Part shown: piece by piece, positions 25,186 through 34,280 of the stretch | How positions within the stretch are numbered: the first letter of the stretch is position 1 | Layout of the letters: each line of letters begins with the position of its first letter | Assembly: GCF_000184705.1 (NCBI RefSeq) | Contig: NC_014831.1 | Coordinates: 372,001-436,000 of the forward strand | From: Thermaerobacter marianensis DSM 12885 | Lineage (GTDB): Bacteria > Bacillota > Sulfobacillia > Thermaerobacterales > Thermaerobacteraceae | Reading direction: 5' to 3' | DNA: 64,000 nucleotides | The notes under the pieces: model-generated | Told to the model about the DNA's origin: nothing | Databases searched by the model: none | Seen by the model: the letters and a program-made list of their open reading frames with translations, nothing else | Made by a program: the position numbers and the translations under genes

Positions 25186-28100
25186 TTGAGTTCCGTTCAT
25201 CGGCAGCACTCCCGCAAGTTCGCGGTGATCGTGACGGTCCTGGCCCTTTTGTTGGGCTTGTTCCCGGTCGCCGCGTTCGCCAGCCACGGCCAGTTCCCCG
25301 ACGTGAGCGGTGTGCTGGCCGGCGAGATCAAGGCGGCCCATGACGCGGGTCTGGTGGACGGCTACGACGACGGCACGTTCCGGCCCAACGAGAACGTGAC
25401 CCGGGCGGCCTTCGCCAAGTTCATCGTCCTGGCCGTCGAGAAGGCTACGGGCCAGTCCCTGCCGACGGGTGACGAGCCCTTCTCCGACGTGGCCCCCAAC
25501 CAGGCTCTGTACGAGTACGTGGTCAAGGCCTACAAGGCGGGTTACATCCAGGGCTACAGCGACGGCACCTTCGGGTACGACAAGCCCATCAACCGCCAGG
25601 AGGCCGCGGCCATCCTGCAGCGGGCCCTGAAGCTGGCCGACGCCCCGGAGAACTTCGCCGACGTGCCCGATGACAGCGCCTTCGCCAAGGCGATCGGCGC
25701 GGTGGCGGCCGCCGGCCTGATGAAGGGCTATGACAACGGTAACTTCGGCCCCAGCGACAAGGTGAACCGGGCCCAGGCGGCGGCGGTGGCGGTTCGTGGT
25801 TACAACCATCTCGCGCAACAGAACGTCCAGTATGAGGTTGTCTCGGTCGCTGCCGTCAGCTCCAAGGCCTTGCGCGTGACGTTCAACAAGGCTGTGGACG
25901 ACACGAGCAAGGTCAAGTTCGACGTGAAGCGGGACGGCGTAGCCGTCGACTTGACGGCGAAGTGGGCTGAGGACAAGAAGTCCGTGGACCTTGAGTCGTC
26001 GTCCAAGCTGCAGGTTGGAACCTACACGGTGACGGTCAGCGGCCTCGACTTTGCCGAGGGCAAGAACAGCGGCTCGGTCAAGGTCGAGGAAGAGACGGTC
26101 GCCAAGATTGAGATCGTTGGCGACAAGCTGATCCGGGATAAGAACACCCCCTCTGTCGCTCGCATTGGCTACAAGGTGTACAACCAGTACGGCGAGGATA
26201 TCACGAACTCGTCGGTGGCGGCGGGGATTGAGGCGAAGTCCAGCGCTGGTAGCGCGAGTATAACAAGCACCGGTGTCGTCGAGATTACCAACAACCCCAG
26301 CAATCAGGCGTGGCCGCTTGATGCCAAGGTCGTGCTCACGCTGGTCCACTCCGCTACCGGCGTTACGGCGAGTAAGACGCTGACGGTGGCCGATTCCGGT
26401 CAGCTGACCAGCTTCGCATTTGGTAACATCATCTATCCGGATGACTCGAAGCGTATCTATACTGGTCGTTCGGAGGCTGCCTGGATTGAGGTTCAGGCCA
26501 CGGACGCCAATGGTCAGCCTGCGGACGAGGCGTACCTTCGGAACGCTGTGACTCTCGTTCCGCAGTCGGGCCTTCAGGCAGACTTCGCTACGAGGGACGG
26601 TAAGCCTGTCATCAAGATCGATACGACCAGTATCGTGACGGCGGGTAAGTACACCCTTACGGCTGTTGTTCTAAGCTCGCCCGACCTCAACAAGTCCATC
26701 ACTCTGGACGTGGTGAAGGAGCCGTACCCGGCGAAGGTCGAGTTGTCCGCACCGGAAGGGCTTGTAGCGGCTCGGGACGCGGCTGGAACGGTCGTCCTTG
26801 GTCTCAAGGTCTATGACCAGTTTGGCAACGAGATGGCGGGCAAGGACGTTGCGGCCCACAGCGCGGACATTGAGGTGCGGGCTGTGGGTGCCGGATTCGC
26901 TTCCGGCGCCAACGTGGATGTCTTCGGTATCGCAACCACAGGTGCCAATATCGGCAAGGTTGTCAACACTGATGTCATTCCGGCGTTGGCTTCCGGTAAT
27001 GCGGGTACCATTACGGTGTTCGCAACGGCGAAGGAGACCGGGAACACCTCCACCGTGCAGTTCCAGGTTCGGCCCGAGCGTGAGCCGGCGGCCGTGGTCC
27101 TGCCGACTGACGCAGTAACCAACCTGCTGTACAACGCGAGCTCTGTCGTGAGCCTGAACTTCAAGGATCAGTACGAGGCGAACTACGATCCTGCCAAGGC
27201 TGATCCTGCGGGGGCCGTACAGAGCTTTGGCTACAAGGTGACTTTGAGTGGGCAGGATGTGGTCACTGTTACCGTCGGCGGGGTTACGCTGGACCTCGGT
27301 GCCGCGCCCGCTGTGTCGGAGGCTGCGAAGAACGGTACTGCAGGTACTCCCGCGACAAGCGTGCTAGTCGACCTGAAGAACATTACCCTGCAGGCGAAGT
27401 CGGCAAGCGGTAATGCGACTGTGACGGTACAGTTGCTGAAGGGTAGCAATGTGGTAAGCTCGGTGCAGTTCAACGTCTCCGTCGCGGCGCCGTCCAGCAC
27501 GCTGCAGTACAGCTTGGCTCAGATTCCGGCCCTGTACTGGGATGCGGATGGCGACCCGACTAACAATTCGGGCACTACCAATGGCGGCTCTGCTACGGCG
27601 GCGTACGCCGAGGAGATCCGGGTTGTCGCCAAGGACAGCACCGGCAAGACTTACACTGTAGCGCCGTCGACCATCGTCGTTGCGACAGTGGACGGAGCCG
27701 ACTTTGAGACCGGCAAGGACGGCAACGTGTGGAAGGTGTGGTCGACCCGCACGCAGCGTCCCACCGATAAGGTGACCGGCACGCTCACGGTGCAGGTTCA
27801 GACCACCGATGCCGGCTTGGTGACGCTGACCGGCACGGTGACGATCTCCAACGAAGATCGGTATGCCGTGAACGTGCTGGTACGTGACGCGGGGCTGACG
27901 TCGCCGAACGGAAGCGTCAGCTTGCCGGCTAATAGTAATCCGGTGAGCGAGGCAACGTATGACACTGCGGCGACCCCGCCGTCGCTTACGCCGAAACCGT
28001 ACGTGGCGGTGGAGGATCAGTTCGGCCGCTACTGGGTGCCTGGGAATCTGAAGCTGGCTCCTGCGAATGTGTCGCTAGGGGTCACGGTGACCGACGTGTC

Positions 28101-28212
28101 GTACGCGGCGACCGGTGAGGTGACTGTCAGCGCGTCGGGCGCTGGTACGTTCGACGTCGTCATCCAGGCGCCGAACGGCAAGACCGCTACGATCAAGGTG
28201 AACGTTCGGTAG
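25186..28212 (+). CDS. S-layer protein with three SLH domains
   Basis: This 1008-residue exported protein has a signal peptide (hydrophobic 'FAVIVTVLALLLGLFPVAAFA', cut near residue 32). Three S-layer homology repeats follow, about residues 36-82, 97-148 and 155-210. Each has an FxDV start and a G-Y-x-D/N-G-x-F core ('GLVDGYDDGTFRPNENVTRA', 'GYIQGYSDGTFGYDKPINRQ', 'GLMKGYDNGNFGPSDKVNRA'). SLH repeats bind pyruvylated wall polymers. The remaining ~790 residues are beta-rich Ig-like domains. The TTG start has GAGAGGAGG upstream. Codon use shifts: the SLH part is strongly G/C-ending, the Ig-like part much less so. Confidence 0.92.
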   Translation: MSSVHRQHSRKFAVIVTVLALLLGLFPVAAFASHGQFPDVSGVLAGEIKAAHDAGLVDGYDDGTFRPNENVTRAAFAKFIVLAVEKATGQSLPTGDEPFSDVAPNQALYEYVVKAYKAGYIQGYSDGTFGYDKPINRQEAAAILQRALKLADAPENFADVPDDSAFAKAIGAVAAAGLMKGYDNGNFGPSDKVNRAQAAAVAVRGYNHLAQQNVQYEVVSVAAVSSKALRVTFNKAVDDTSKVKFDVKRDGVAVDLTAKWAEDKKSVDLESSSKLQVGTYTVTVSGLDFAEGKNSGSVKVEEETVAKIEIVGDKLIRDKNTPSVARIGYKVYNQYGEDITNSSVAAGIEAKSSAGSASITSTGVVEITNNPSNQAWPLDAKVVLTLVHSATGVTASKTLTVADSGQLTSFAFGNIIYPDDSKRIYTGRSEAAWIEVQATDANGQPADEAYLRNAVTLVPQSGLQADFATRDGKPVIKIDTTSIVTAGKYTLTAVVLSSPDLNKSITLDVVKEPYPAKVELSAPEGLVAARDAAGTVVLGLKVYDQFGNEMAGKDVAAHSADIEVRAVGAGFASGANVDVFGIATTGANIGKVVNTDVIPALASGNAGTITVFATAKETGNTSTVQFQVRPEREPAAVVLPTDAVTNLLYNASSVVSLNFKDQYEANYDPAKADPAGAVQSFGYKVTLSGQDVVTVTVGGVTLDLGAAPAVSEAAKNGTAGTPATSVLVDLKNITLQAKSASGNATVTVQLLKGSNVVSSVQFNVSVAAPSSTLQYSLAQIPALYWDADGDPTNNSGTTNGGSATAAYAEEIRVVAKDSTGKTYTVAPSTIVVATVDGADFETGKDGNVWKVWSTRTQRPTDKVTGTLTVQVQTTDAGLVTLTGTVTISNEDRYAVNVLVRDAGLTSPNGSVSLPANSNPVSEATYDTAATPPSLTPKPYVAVEDQFGRYWVPGNLKLAPANVSLGVTVTDVSYAATGEVTVSASGAGTFDVVIQAPNGKTATIKVNVR

Positions 28213-28250
28213 TCTGTGATCGGTTGGCAGTCCTCGGGAGTGGTCAAGGG

Positions 28251-28285
28251 GAGGCGGGAGTTTGAGCTCGCCTCCTCTTCTTTTC
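28251..28285 (+). terminator. Terminator of the S-layer gene
   Basis: GAGGC-GG-GAG pairs with CTC-GCCTC around a short loop and is followed by CTCTTCTTTTCT, a T-rich tract. Confidence 0.6.
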
Positions 28286-28706
28286 TGGGCTCTGCACGGG
28301 TGGGTGAGATGCACTGTGGAGGGTAGCGCTGTAGAACCGCCAACAAGGCAAGGGGATTGGCCATGACACAGCGTAGGCGAGCTGCCCCAGCGTTACTTGT
28401 AAATCAGCTAAAACACCACCAGCAGCTAGGAGGGGGGAGATTGCGTGGTAAGCCGCTGTGGGCGACGACGACTACGGCAGCCAGACCAGCCAAAGGAGTA
28501 GAATAAGCTGGTGGGGCGCGCGCGGGGCACCGGGTTCTGCGTCTCCGGATGGTCCGGAGCGTTGAGTACCCCCGCAATCGCCGGATCACAGGTGGGGGCC
28601 GGGCACAACCCTCTTTCGCTGTGACCGGAAGTCTGTGTCGGTCGCCTCAGTGATTCCAGAAACCGCATTGGGATGCGGCACCCCGTTGGTGGCGCCTGCG
28701 CGAAGC
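28286..28706. other. Stretch between S-layer gene and IS21 element
   Basis: I see no firm gene. A 47-codon frame at 28363-28506 (ATG, AAGGGG 10 bases upstream, MTQRRRAAPALLVNQLKHHQ start) is possible but unsupported. The last four bases, AAGC (28703-28706), form the target duplication of the IS21 element. Confidence 0.4.
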
Positions 28707-28806
28707 TGTCACGGCCGGTGCAAAAATGACCCAGTAGGGTCGGATGAATTTTGACCCACCCCGCCGAACCGAGTCCCATTCCCTTCCCAGGAATGGAGGC
28801 CGGTTC

Positions 28807-30042
28807 ATGCTGAAAGGTGGGTCGTTGATGGATATTCTGCGGCTGAAGGCTGAAGGCCTGTCCGTTCGGGAAATTGCCCGCCGTACGGGGTTGTCCCGGA
28901 ATACGGTGCGGAAGTACCTGCGCCAACCCGAGCCACCCCGGTACAAGCCACGGCCGCCCAAGGCGTCGAAGTTGGATCCGTTCAAGCCGTACCTCGAGCA
29001 GCGTATGGCCCAAGGGGTCTTCAATGCCAATCGTCTCCTGCAGGAGCTCCGGGCCCAGGGCTATACCGGCGGAAAGACGATTCTCAAGGAGTTCCTTCGG
29101 CCCCATCGCCCGCCCCGGGTCCCACGCGCCGTGGTGCGCTTCGAGCTCCCGCCGGGGACCCAGGCGCAGGTTGACTGGGGGGAGTTCGCCTACACCGACC
29201 TCCAGGGACGACGGCGGAAGGTTTACGGGTTTGTCATGGTCCTCAGTTACTCGCGGGCGATGTACGTGGAGTTCGTGGAACAGCAGGACCTGAGCACCCT
29301 CTTACGATGTCACCTCCACGCCTTCGCGGCCTTGGGGGGTGTCCCGAAGGAGATCCTCTACGACAACATGAAGACCGTCGTCCTTCGCCGCCATGGTGCG
29401 GAGGTGGATTACCACCCAAGGATGCTTGACTTTGCGTTGCTTGCCGGGTTTGCCCCTCGGGTGTGCCGGCCGTATCGGGCCCAGACCAAGGGCCGGGTGG
29501 AGCGAGCCATCGGCTATCTCAAGCAGCACTTCTGGCCGGCCGTCCAGTTCACCGACCTGGCCGATCTCAACCGGCAGGTGCGGGCGTGGGTGGCCGAGGT
29601 CGCGAATCGCCGCATCCACGGGACCACCGGGCAGCGCCCCGCCGATCGACTGGGGGAAGAGCAGGCCCATCTGACGCCCCTTCGGCCCTTGGCGGCTTTC
29701 ACGTCGCTCCTGCACAAAGAACGCCGGGTGAGTCGGGATGGCTACGTGCAGTACGCGGGCAGCCGGTATGGGGTCCCCTGGCGTTATAGCGGCCGATACG
29801 TCACGGTGTTCGCGACCGAAACGGAGGTCGAGATCCGCGACGGGGACCGGGTGATTGCCCGGCACCCTCGGGCCTTGCTGCCCGGACTGACGATCTCCCT
29901 TCCGGAGCAGTACCACGGCCTTGCTTTGGGTGGGACCCAACGTCCCGAGCCGCCCCAAGGCCAGCAGGTCGTCGGCCCGGCGGTGGAGCGCCGCTCGCTC
30001 CAGGTCTACGAAGACCTTCTTCGGGCAGGTGAACGCCGGTGA
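28807..30042 (+). CDS. istA: IS21 transposase IstA
   Basis: This 411-residue DDE transposase has an N-terminal helix-turn-helix ('LSVREIARRTGLSRNTVRKYL', about 18-38). The rve-type catalytic core has D123 ('QVDWGEF'), D186 ('LYDNMK') and E232 ('KGRVERAIGYLK'). The C-terminal beta domain is complete. The ATG at 28807 has GGAGG 7 bases upstream; an in-frame ATG at 28744 lies in the element's end repeats. Its TGA overlaps the istB GTG (GTGA), the normal IS21 translational coupling. Confidence 0.95.
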   Translation: MLKGGSLMDILRLKAEGLSVREIARRTGLSRNTVRKYLRQPEPPRYKPRPPKASKLDPFKPYLEQRMAQGVFNANRLLQELRAQGYTGGKTILKEFLRPHRPPRVPRAVVRFELPPGTQAQVDWGEFAYTDLQGRRRKVYGFVMVLSYSRAMYVEFVEQQDLSTLLRCHLHAFAALGGVPKEILYDNMKTVVLRRHGAEVDYHPRMLDFALLAGFAPRVCRPYRAQTKGRVERAIGYLKQHFWPAVQFTDLADLNRQVRAWVAEVANRRIHGTTGQRPADRLGEEQAHLTPLRPLAAFTSLLHKERRVSRDGYVQYAGSRYGVPWRYSGRYVTVFATETEVEIRDGDRVIARHPRALLPGLTISLPEQYHGLALGGTQRPEPPQGQQVVGPAVERRSLQVYEDLLRAGERR

Positions 30043-30389
30043 TCACGGTGGACAAGGCCCGCCAGCACCTGCTGGCCCTGGGGCTGAAGGATGCGGCGGA
30101 GGTCCTGGAAGCGCGTCTGGAACGCGCTGCGAAGCAGGACGTAACCTATGCTGACTTCCTTGTGGATCTGCTGGAAACCGAACTCGCGGTCCGGCGCCGG
30201 CGTTACCTGGACACACGGACCAAGCTGGCGCGGCTCCCGTTCCGGAAAACGCTGGAGGACTTCGACTTCGAGGCCCAACCCTCCATCGACCCCCGCCAGA
30301 TTCGGGAGCTGGCCACGCTCCGCTTTTTGGGCAACGCCGAGAATGTGATCTTTCTGGGACCACCGGGCGTCGGCAAGATGGTCTGTCAC

Positions 30390-30719
30390 TTATGATCAAG
30401 ACAGGGACGGGCCTGTGCGGCCGCGCTCCCGGCCCTGCTGCACGAACGGTCTCAAGCTCTGAAGTGAGTTTGGGGGCTACGAAACCCTGGGCAAGATGTG
30501 AGCTAGGCCGTTCGAGCAGCGGGTCGAACGTCGAACAGACAGGTGGGCCGAGAGCCTTGATGGTGATGTGGCGCCGACGGGGTCGGGAGCCGAGGCGGCC
30601 GTCTCGGGCAGCAAGCCCCACACAAACGACCAATGGGACCGGCCGTGGCCGTGAGCCCTCATCGGTGACCTGGGCGCGGCCCGGGGCGGTCTCCTCGGGT
30701 CCTGACCGGGAGGGAGAGG
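30390..30719 (+). ncRNA. Candidate bridge (guide) RNA of the IS110 element
   Basis: This leader has no convincing protein frame. IS110-group elements express a structured RNA from this position that pairs with donor and target DNA (established knowledge). At 30490-30498 it contains GGCAAGATG, identical to nine bases of the left insertion junction (30372-30380). That is the behaviour expected of a left target guide, which has the same sense as the target top strand. I did not fold it, and exact ends are unknown. Confidence 0.45.
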
Positions 30720-32006
30720 ACGGACAATGCTCCCCGTACCTATGTAGGCATCGATGTCGGGCGGCGGCGTCACCGGGCTGCGATCTTGCCCATCGGGCGA
30801 GCCATGCACGGGTGGGAGCACGCCCCGGTGCTCGCCTTTACGGCGGACACCGACGGTTTCCGCGAGTTCTTCGATGCTCTCCACGCAGCCGGCGCCACGC
30901 CTGCCAACACCGTGTGCGCACTGGAACCGACCGGCGGCTACTCCTCACAGCCCATCTTCCAGGCCCTCAAGCACCACGGTTTCGAGGTCCTCTGGGTCAA
31001 GAACCAGGCCGTGCATGACCTGCGGGAAACGCTGTACGGTCGCCGATCGAAGACCGACGCGGAAGACGCACGGCTCATTGCCCGGCTGCTGTATCTACGC
31101 GAGGCGATCGGCCAGGAGTACGCGTTCCAGGTGGCCCACACGGGGAGTGCACCCTACCGAAACCTTCGTCTCCTCGTGGAGCTGCGTTGGAAACAGGTGC
31201 AAGCGCACCGGCGGGCATCGAACCAACTGATGCAGGTGCTGGACGTGCTGTTTCCCGAGATGCGGCAGATCTTCCGGAAGGGAACCACACGCCCGACGCC
31301 GCTCCATCTCCTCCGCCGTTTCTCGACGGTGCAGGCCATCGCCGCCGCGTCCGAGCAGGATCTACGCCACGTCCTGGTCAACGAGGCCCGCAGCCTACGC
31401 CATCAAACCGCCGTATCGGAACTCCGCCGGCTGGCCCAGACCAGCGTCGGAGCCCGTGAAGGCCGGGACGTGTTGGAGCTGGCCCAGGGGTGGCTGATCC
31501 AGCAGCTCCACGACTTGCAGGATTCCCTGGTGGACCTCGAGGCCCGGATTAAAGCCGCAGTAGAGGAATTCCCCGAAACCTCGATCCTACGTACTTTCCC
31601 CTCCATGTCGGCTCGTCGGATTGCCACGTTGCTAGCCGGAATGGGGGCTCCGATTGACGCGTTTCCCAACGACCGGGCCTTGCGGAAGCAGTGGGGATGG
31701 TACGTGGAGATCGAGCAGTCGGGTGCACGCACGCGCTCCCGCCTCGGCCGGGGCGGGTACCGCGGTACGCGCCGAGAACTCTACCTGATGGCGATGCAGC
31801 TCATCAAGGAGCAAACCCAGGACAACCCGTTCCGGCACTATTACCGGCGCCTTCTGCGGGGTAACCCCACGCCCAAGGTACCGAAGGTGGCCCTCGGCCA
31901 CGTGGCCTCCAAGCTCATCACCGTGATGTACGTGTGTATGCGACGCCGCGAACCCTATGACCCGGCCAAGCTCTGGAGACACATGGGGGTGAAGACAACG
32001 GCTTAG
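30720..32006 (+). CDS. IS110-family transposase (DEDD + Ser recombinase)
   Basis: This ~428-residue transposase has an N-terminal RuvC-like DEDD domain: 'TYVGIDVGRRRHRAAIL' (first Asp), 'CALEPTGGY' (Glu), and 'SKTDAEDARLIARLL' (last two Asp). The C-terminal Tnp domain ('LRTFPSMSARRIATLLAGMG' ... 'QWGWYVEIEQSG') carries the serine region. No ATG, GTG or TTG allows the first Asp to be included: the first standard start is TTG at 30786, after 'GIDVG'. The natural start appears to be an ACG at 30720, six bases after a GGGAGG site; either it is a rare start or a mutated ATG. Otherwise the frame is intact. Confidence 0.85.
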   Translation, partial: TDNAPRTYVGIDVGRRRHRAAILPIGRAMHGWEHAPVLAFTADTDGFREFFDALHAAGATPANTVCALEPTGGYSSQPIFQALKHHGFEVLWVKNQAVHDLRETLYGRRSKTDAEDARLIARLLYLREAIGQEYAFQVAHTGSAPYRNLRLLVELRWKQVQAHRRASNQLMQVLDVLFPEMRQIFRKGTTRPTPLHLLRRFSTVQAIAAASEQDLRHVLVNEARSLRHQTAVSELRRLAQTSVGAREGRDVLELAQGWLIQQLHDLQDSLVDLEARIKAAVEEFPETSILRTFPSMSARRIATLLAGMGAPIDAFPNDRALRKQWGWYVEIEQSGARTRSRLGRGGYRGTRRELYLMAMQLIKEQTQDNPFRHYYRRLLRGNPTPKVPKVALGHVASKLITVMYVCMRRREPYDPAKLWRHMGVKTTA

Positions 32007-32632
32007 GTTGCCTAATGAGAGGAATCCCCAGCCCACGCCCTCCAGTGGGGGTGCTGATGCTCCTTTTGTCCCCGTCCGCTCCAAGGATTCCAGGCGGAAG
32101 CCTATTGACATGGTAACCCATTTGGCCGTGTCGCTCGGTTTAGCCGCCATCGACCGGGGATATGGCGTCTACTTCACGCCCATGCACCGCCTCATTGAGG
32201 ATCTACGCAACGCCTACGAGGAGCGCCGGCTCGAACGACGGATGCGGATCTACCTGGCGCCCAAGCTCCTGATCATCGACGAACTGGGCTATCTGCCCCT
32301 CGACAAGGTGGGCGCCACGGTGTTCTTCCAACTCGTGGCGGCCCGATATGAGCGCGGCAGCATCGTCCTCACATCGAACCAGACCTTCGCCGACTGGGGG
32401 GAGGTGTTCGGTGACCCGGTCATCGCCACGGCCATCCTCGACCGGTTGCTGCATCACAGTCACGTGATCAACATCCGGGGCGAGAGCTACCGACTCCGGG
32501 AGAAGCGCCGTTCGGGTGTCCTTCGCAGTGCGGTCGAACTACAGCAGGATGAGTGAACCGGATTGCCAAGCTCCGGTGGGTCACTTTTCAACCGGCCGAA
32601 GTGGGTCAAAATTCAACCGGCCTTGACAAAGC

Positions 32633-34204
32633 CTCTTGGACCCCCGATCACCTGATGCCCGGCGTGGGGCGGGCCGGAATGGGGTCATGGGCATGGTCCT
32701 TTGTAGTAGTCGAGCACACGGCCAGTGGGCGGATTCGAGCGGGTGAAGCCGGTCCTGCCAGGCATGGATTACAACGACGGAGCACGCTGTGGGTTCGCAA
32801 CAACGGATCACGTGCCAGGTGCTGGCCCGGTCGCTACAGGCTAGGTTCTCGTCGGTTGGCCCTATCCTAGGTCCGCGGCAGTTGGTCACATCCTAAATGC
32901 CCGGCGTGGGAAGGAGGCTCAAGAGGCGAGCTCCCGCCGTCGTGCCTTTCGGTATCACCTTACGCCGCCTTTTACCCCCGCCTCAAGTTCCGCAGAGGCC
33001 TCTAGGAGGGCGCACAGGCGCCATTTGATCCGGGAGATAACCGGAACTTTTGCCGAGTCCCAAACGCCCGTTGTAGGCCTTCTCAGCGGCCTCCTTCCCC
33101 ACGACCCGGATAAAGCGGCTGTGGGTTAGGCTACCCCAGCGGCAGGGCGAATGCTGGCAACGACGGTCAGGTCCCAGCGGGGGGAGGGGCTGTGCGTGCT
33201 CGTTCCCTATCCCTTCTTGGAGGGAGGGCGCGGAGCCCGCAGGAGTCCCGGAGAACCACACCCGCTGTGGCATGTAGGGCCAAGGGGAACATAGGCCCGC
33301 CGGCCTACGTCGAAGAAGCCCCGGGGATTCGGCTGACCATCGACCATGACGACTTGACGGATCCATTGCCCGTTGTGCGACGTAGTGGTAAGGATGCATC
33401 GGCGCGAACCCCGACCTACCCCTAATCGTGTACGTCACGAACCCCCTGATGCTCGCCATTGCCCACATGCTACAGAGCGGAACGCCGGTGGCGTGATCCC
33501 ACCTGCTCCCTGACCCCCTCACTGCCTCAGTGGCGAAGAGCGGGTCTCATCGTCCAGGCGGGGAGCCAACGAGGTCACCGGGCGCTGTGTTCACCCTTCC
33601 AGGGGTGCGGCGACCTTTCCCCACTCCCGCTGTGGTGCCCTGCTTGGCGAAACCCAACCCGCGCCGACCCACAGGCTTGCGCCATCGGACCGAAGCCCGC
33701 TCGCTGGAGGCCTCTATTTTGGCCTCCAAACAGCCTTTCGGCCATGGCGAGACTTCGCGATGCATGGTCCTTCATCGAGGCCTTGGAGGGCAAATTTGAT
33801 GCCTCCCCTCGGGATGGGAACTGGTGACCAGGCCGCGTCGTTCGGGACCGCCCCTCCGCCGTCGTCCAGGCCTGCCTTGGAAAGGCTCCAGCCTGGACAG
33901 GCCCGCGCCATCCCACCGGGGTGGTGGCCGGAACCAGGCGACCCGCCACAGGCCGGACCCGGGCCGACGGGGGCACGCGGTGCGGTATGGCACGCCGGGT
34001 GCCTACGAACCCTTGTCCTGCATGGCCTCGTGGGCCCTCAACCTGCAAATCAACTTGCAAATCTCCTGCAAATCTGAGGGCCGGAAACAGGGGGAAACAC
34101 AGCGACTGGTAATGACGCCCAATAACCAACGAAGCCTTGTCTCACAAGGGTTTGTTGGCATTCGGTGAGAACGGCGGAAAACGCCCGGAAAGGGCTTTCT
34201 CGAA
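32633..34204. other. 1.57-kb stretch without recognisable genes
   Basis: Both strands lack a convincing gene. Open frames are short, compositionally mixed and unlike known families. A short stretch ending at the TGA 33495-33497 (VYVTNPLMLAIAHMLQSG) looks coding-like and may be the end of a decayed gene. A 7-bp hairpin GGAGGCC/GGCCTCC lies at 33707-33728. Overall it looks like eroded island DNA. Confidence 0.45.
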
Positions 34205-34268
34205 CTTCAAAACCAGTGGGGGATGGCGATACCGTCCCCGGTGGGTTCGGTTCTTACATGCTCCCGCA
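34205..34268 (+). pseudogene. Displaced 3' half of a tRNA-Sec gene
   Basis: From CTTCAAAACCAGTGGGGG (34205-34222, identical to 23760-23777) the sequence follows selC to its 3' end. It covers the anticodon 3' side, the long variable arm, the T arm and ...TGCTCCCGCA. The 5' half is absent. Differences cluster but keep pairing: the variable stem is GGGGATGG/CCGTCCCC and the T stem GTGGG/CTTAC. This suggests a copy from a different tRNA-Sec allele, as left when an element integrates into a tRNA gene and brings its own 3' half. Confidence 0.85.
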
Positions 34269-34280
34269 AAAAGGTATAGG

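Larger units (their letters stand above)
30378..32115 (+). mobile_element. IS110-family element nested in istB
   Basis: This 1.74-kb insertion has no terminal inverted repeats, as usual for IS110. Boundaries are set by rejoining istB: the left flank ends GGCAAG and the right flank begins ACCCATTTGG. ATGGT occurs at both junctions (30378-30382 and 32110-32114). It may be the recombination core or a target copy; if it belongs to the target, the original istB had two extra residues after the Walker Lys. The long leader (about 340 bp) and short 3' end (about 110 bp) place it in the IS110 group, whose guide RNA is encoded upstream of the transposase. Confidence 0.85.
30039..32556 (+). pseudogene. 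istB: istB, IS21 helper ATPase, split by IS110 insertion
   Basis: The 5' part (30039-30377) encodes the N-terminal domain up to the Walker A motif, ending '...FLGPPGVGK'. The 3' part (from 32116 to the TGA at 32554-32556) resumes with 'THLAVSLGLAAIDRGYGVYF'. It contains Walker B 'LLIIDELGYLPLDK' and the C-terminal 'LTSNQTFADWGEVFGDP'. The 1.74-kb IS110 element sits exactly between Lys and Thr of Walker A. The remnant joined to the insertion stops at 30393-30395. Loss of the ATP site should abolish function. Confidence 0.92.
28707..32628 (+). mobile_element. IS21-family element, interrupted by an IS110-family element
   Basis: The ends are inverted repeats: the left end reads TGTCACGGCCGGT..., and the right end, in reverse complement from 32628, reads TGTCAAGGCCGGT.... 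Each end also has internal copies of a TTTTGACCCAC / TGACCCA motif, typical of IS21 multiple-repeat ends. Flanking AAGC (28703-28706 and 32629-32632) is a four-base target duplication. Without the nested element the length is about 2.18 kb, normal for this family. istA is intact. istB is split, so the element should no longer transpose on its own. Confidence 0.9.

Noticed and set aside
30378-32115. ATGGT at both IS110 junctions read as a normal target duplication
   Set aside because: IS110 elements generally do not make staggered-cut duplications, and a version of the target without ATGGT gives the canonical IstB sequence. I leave it as ambiguous rather than claim a duplication.
32983-33522. 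179-codon minus-strand frame in the gene-poor part of the island
   Set aside because: It has no recognisable domain, no good ribosome site and mixed codon use. It may be a decayed gene but cannot be supported.
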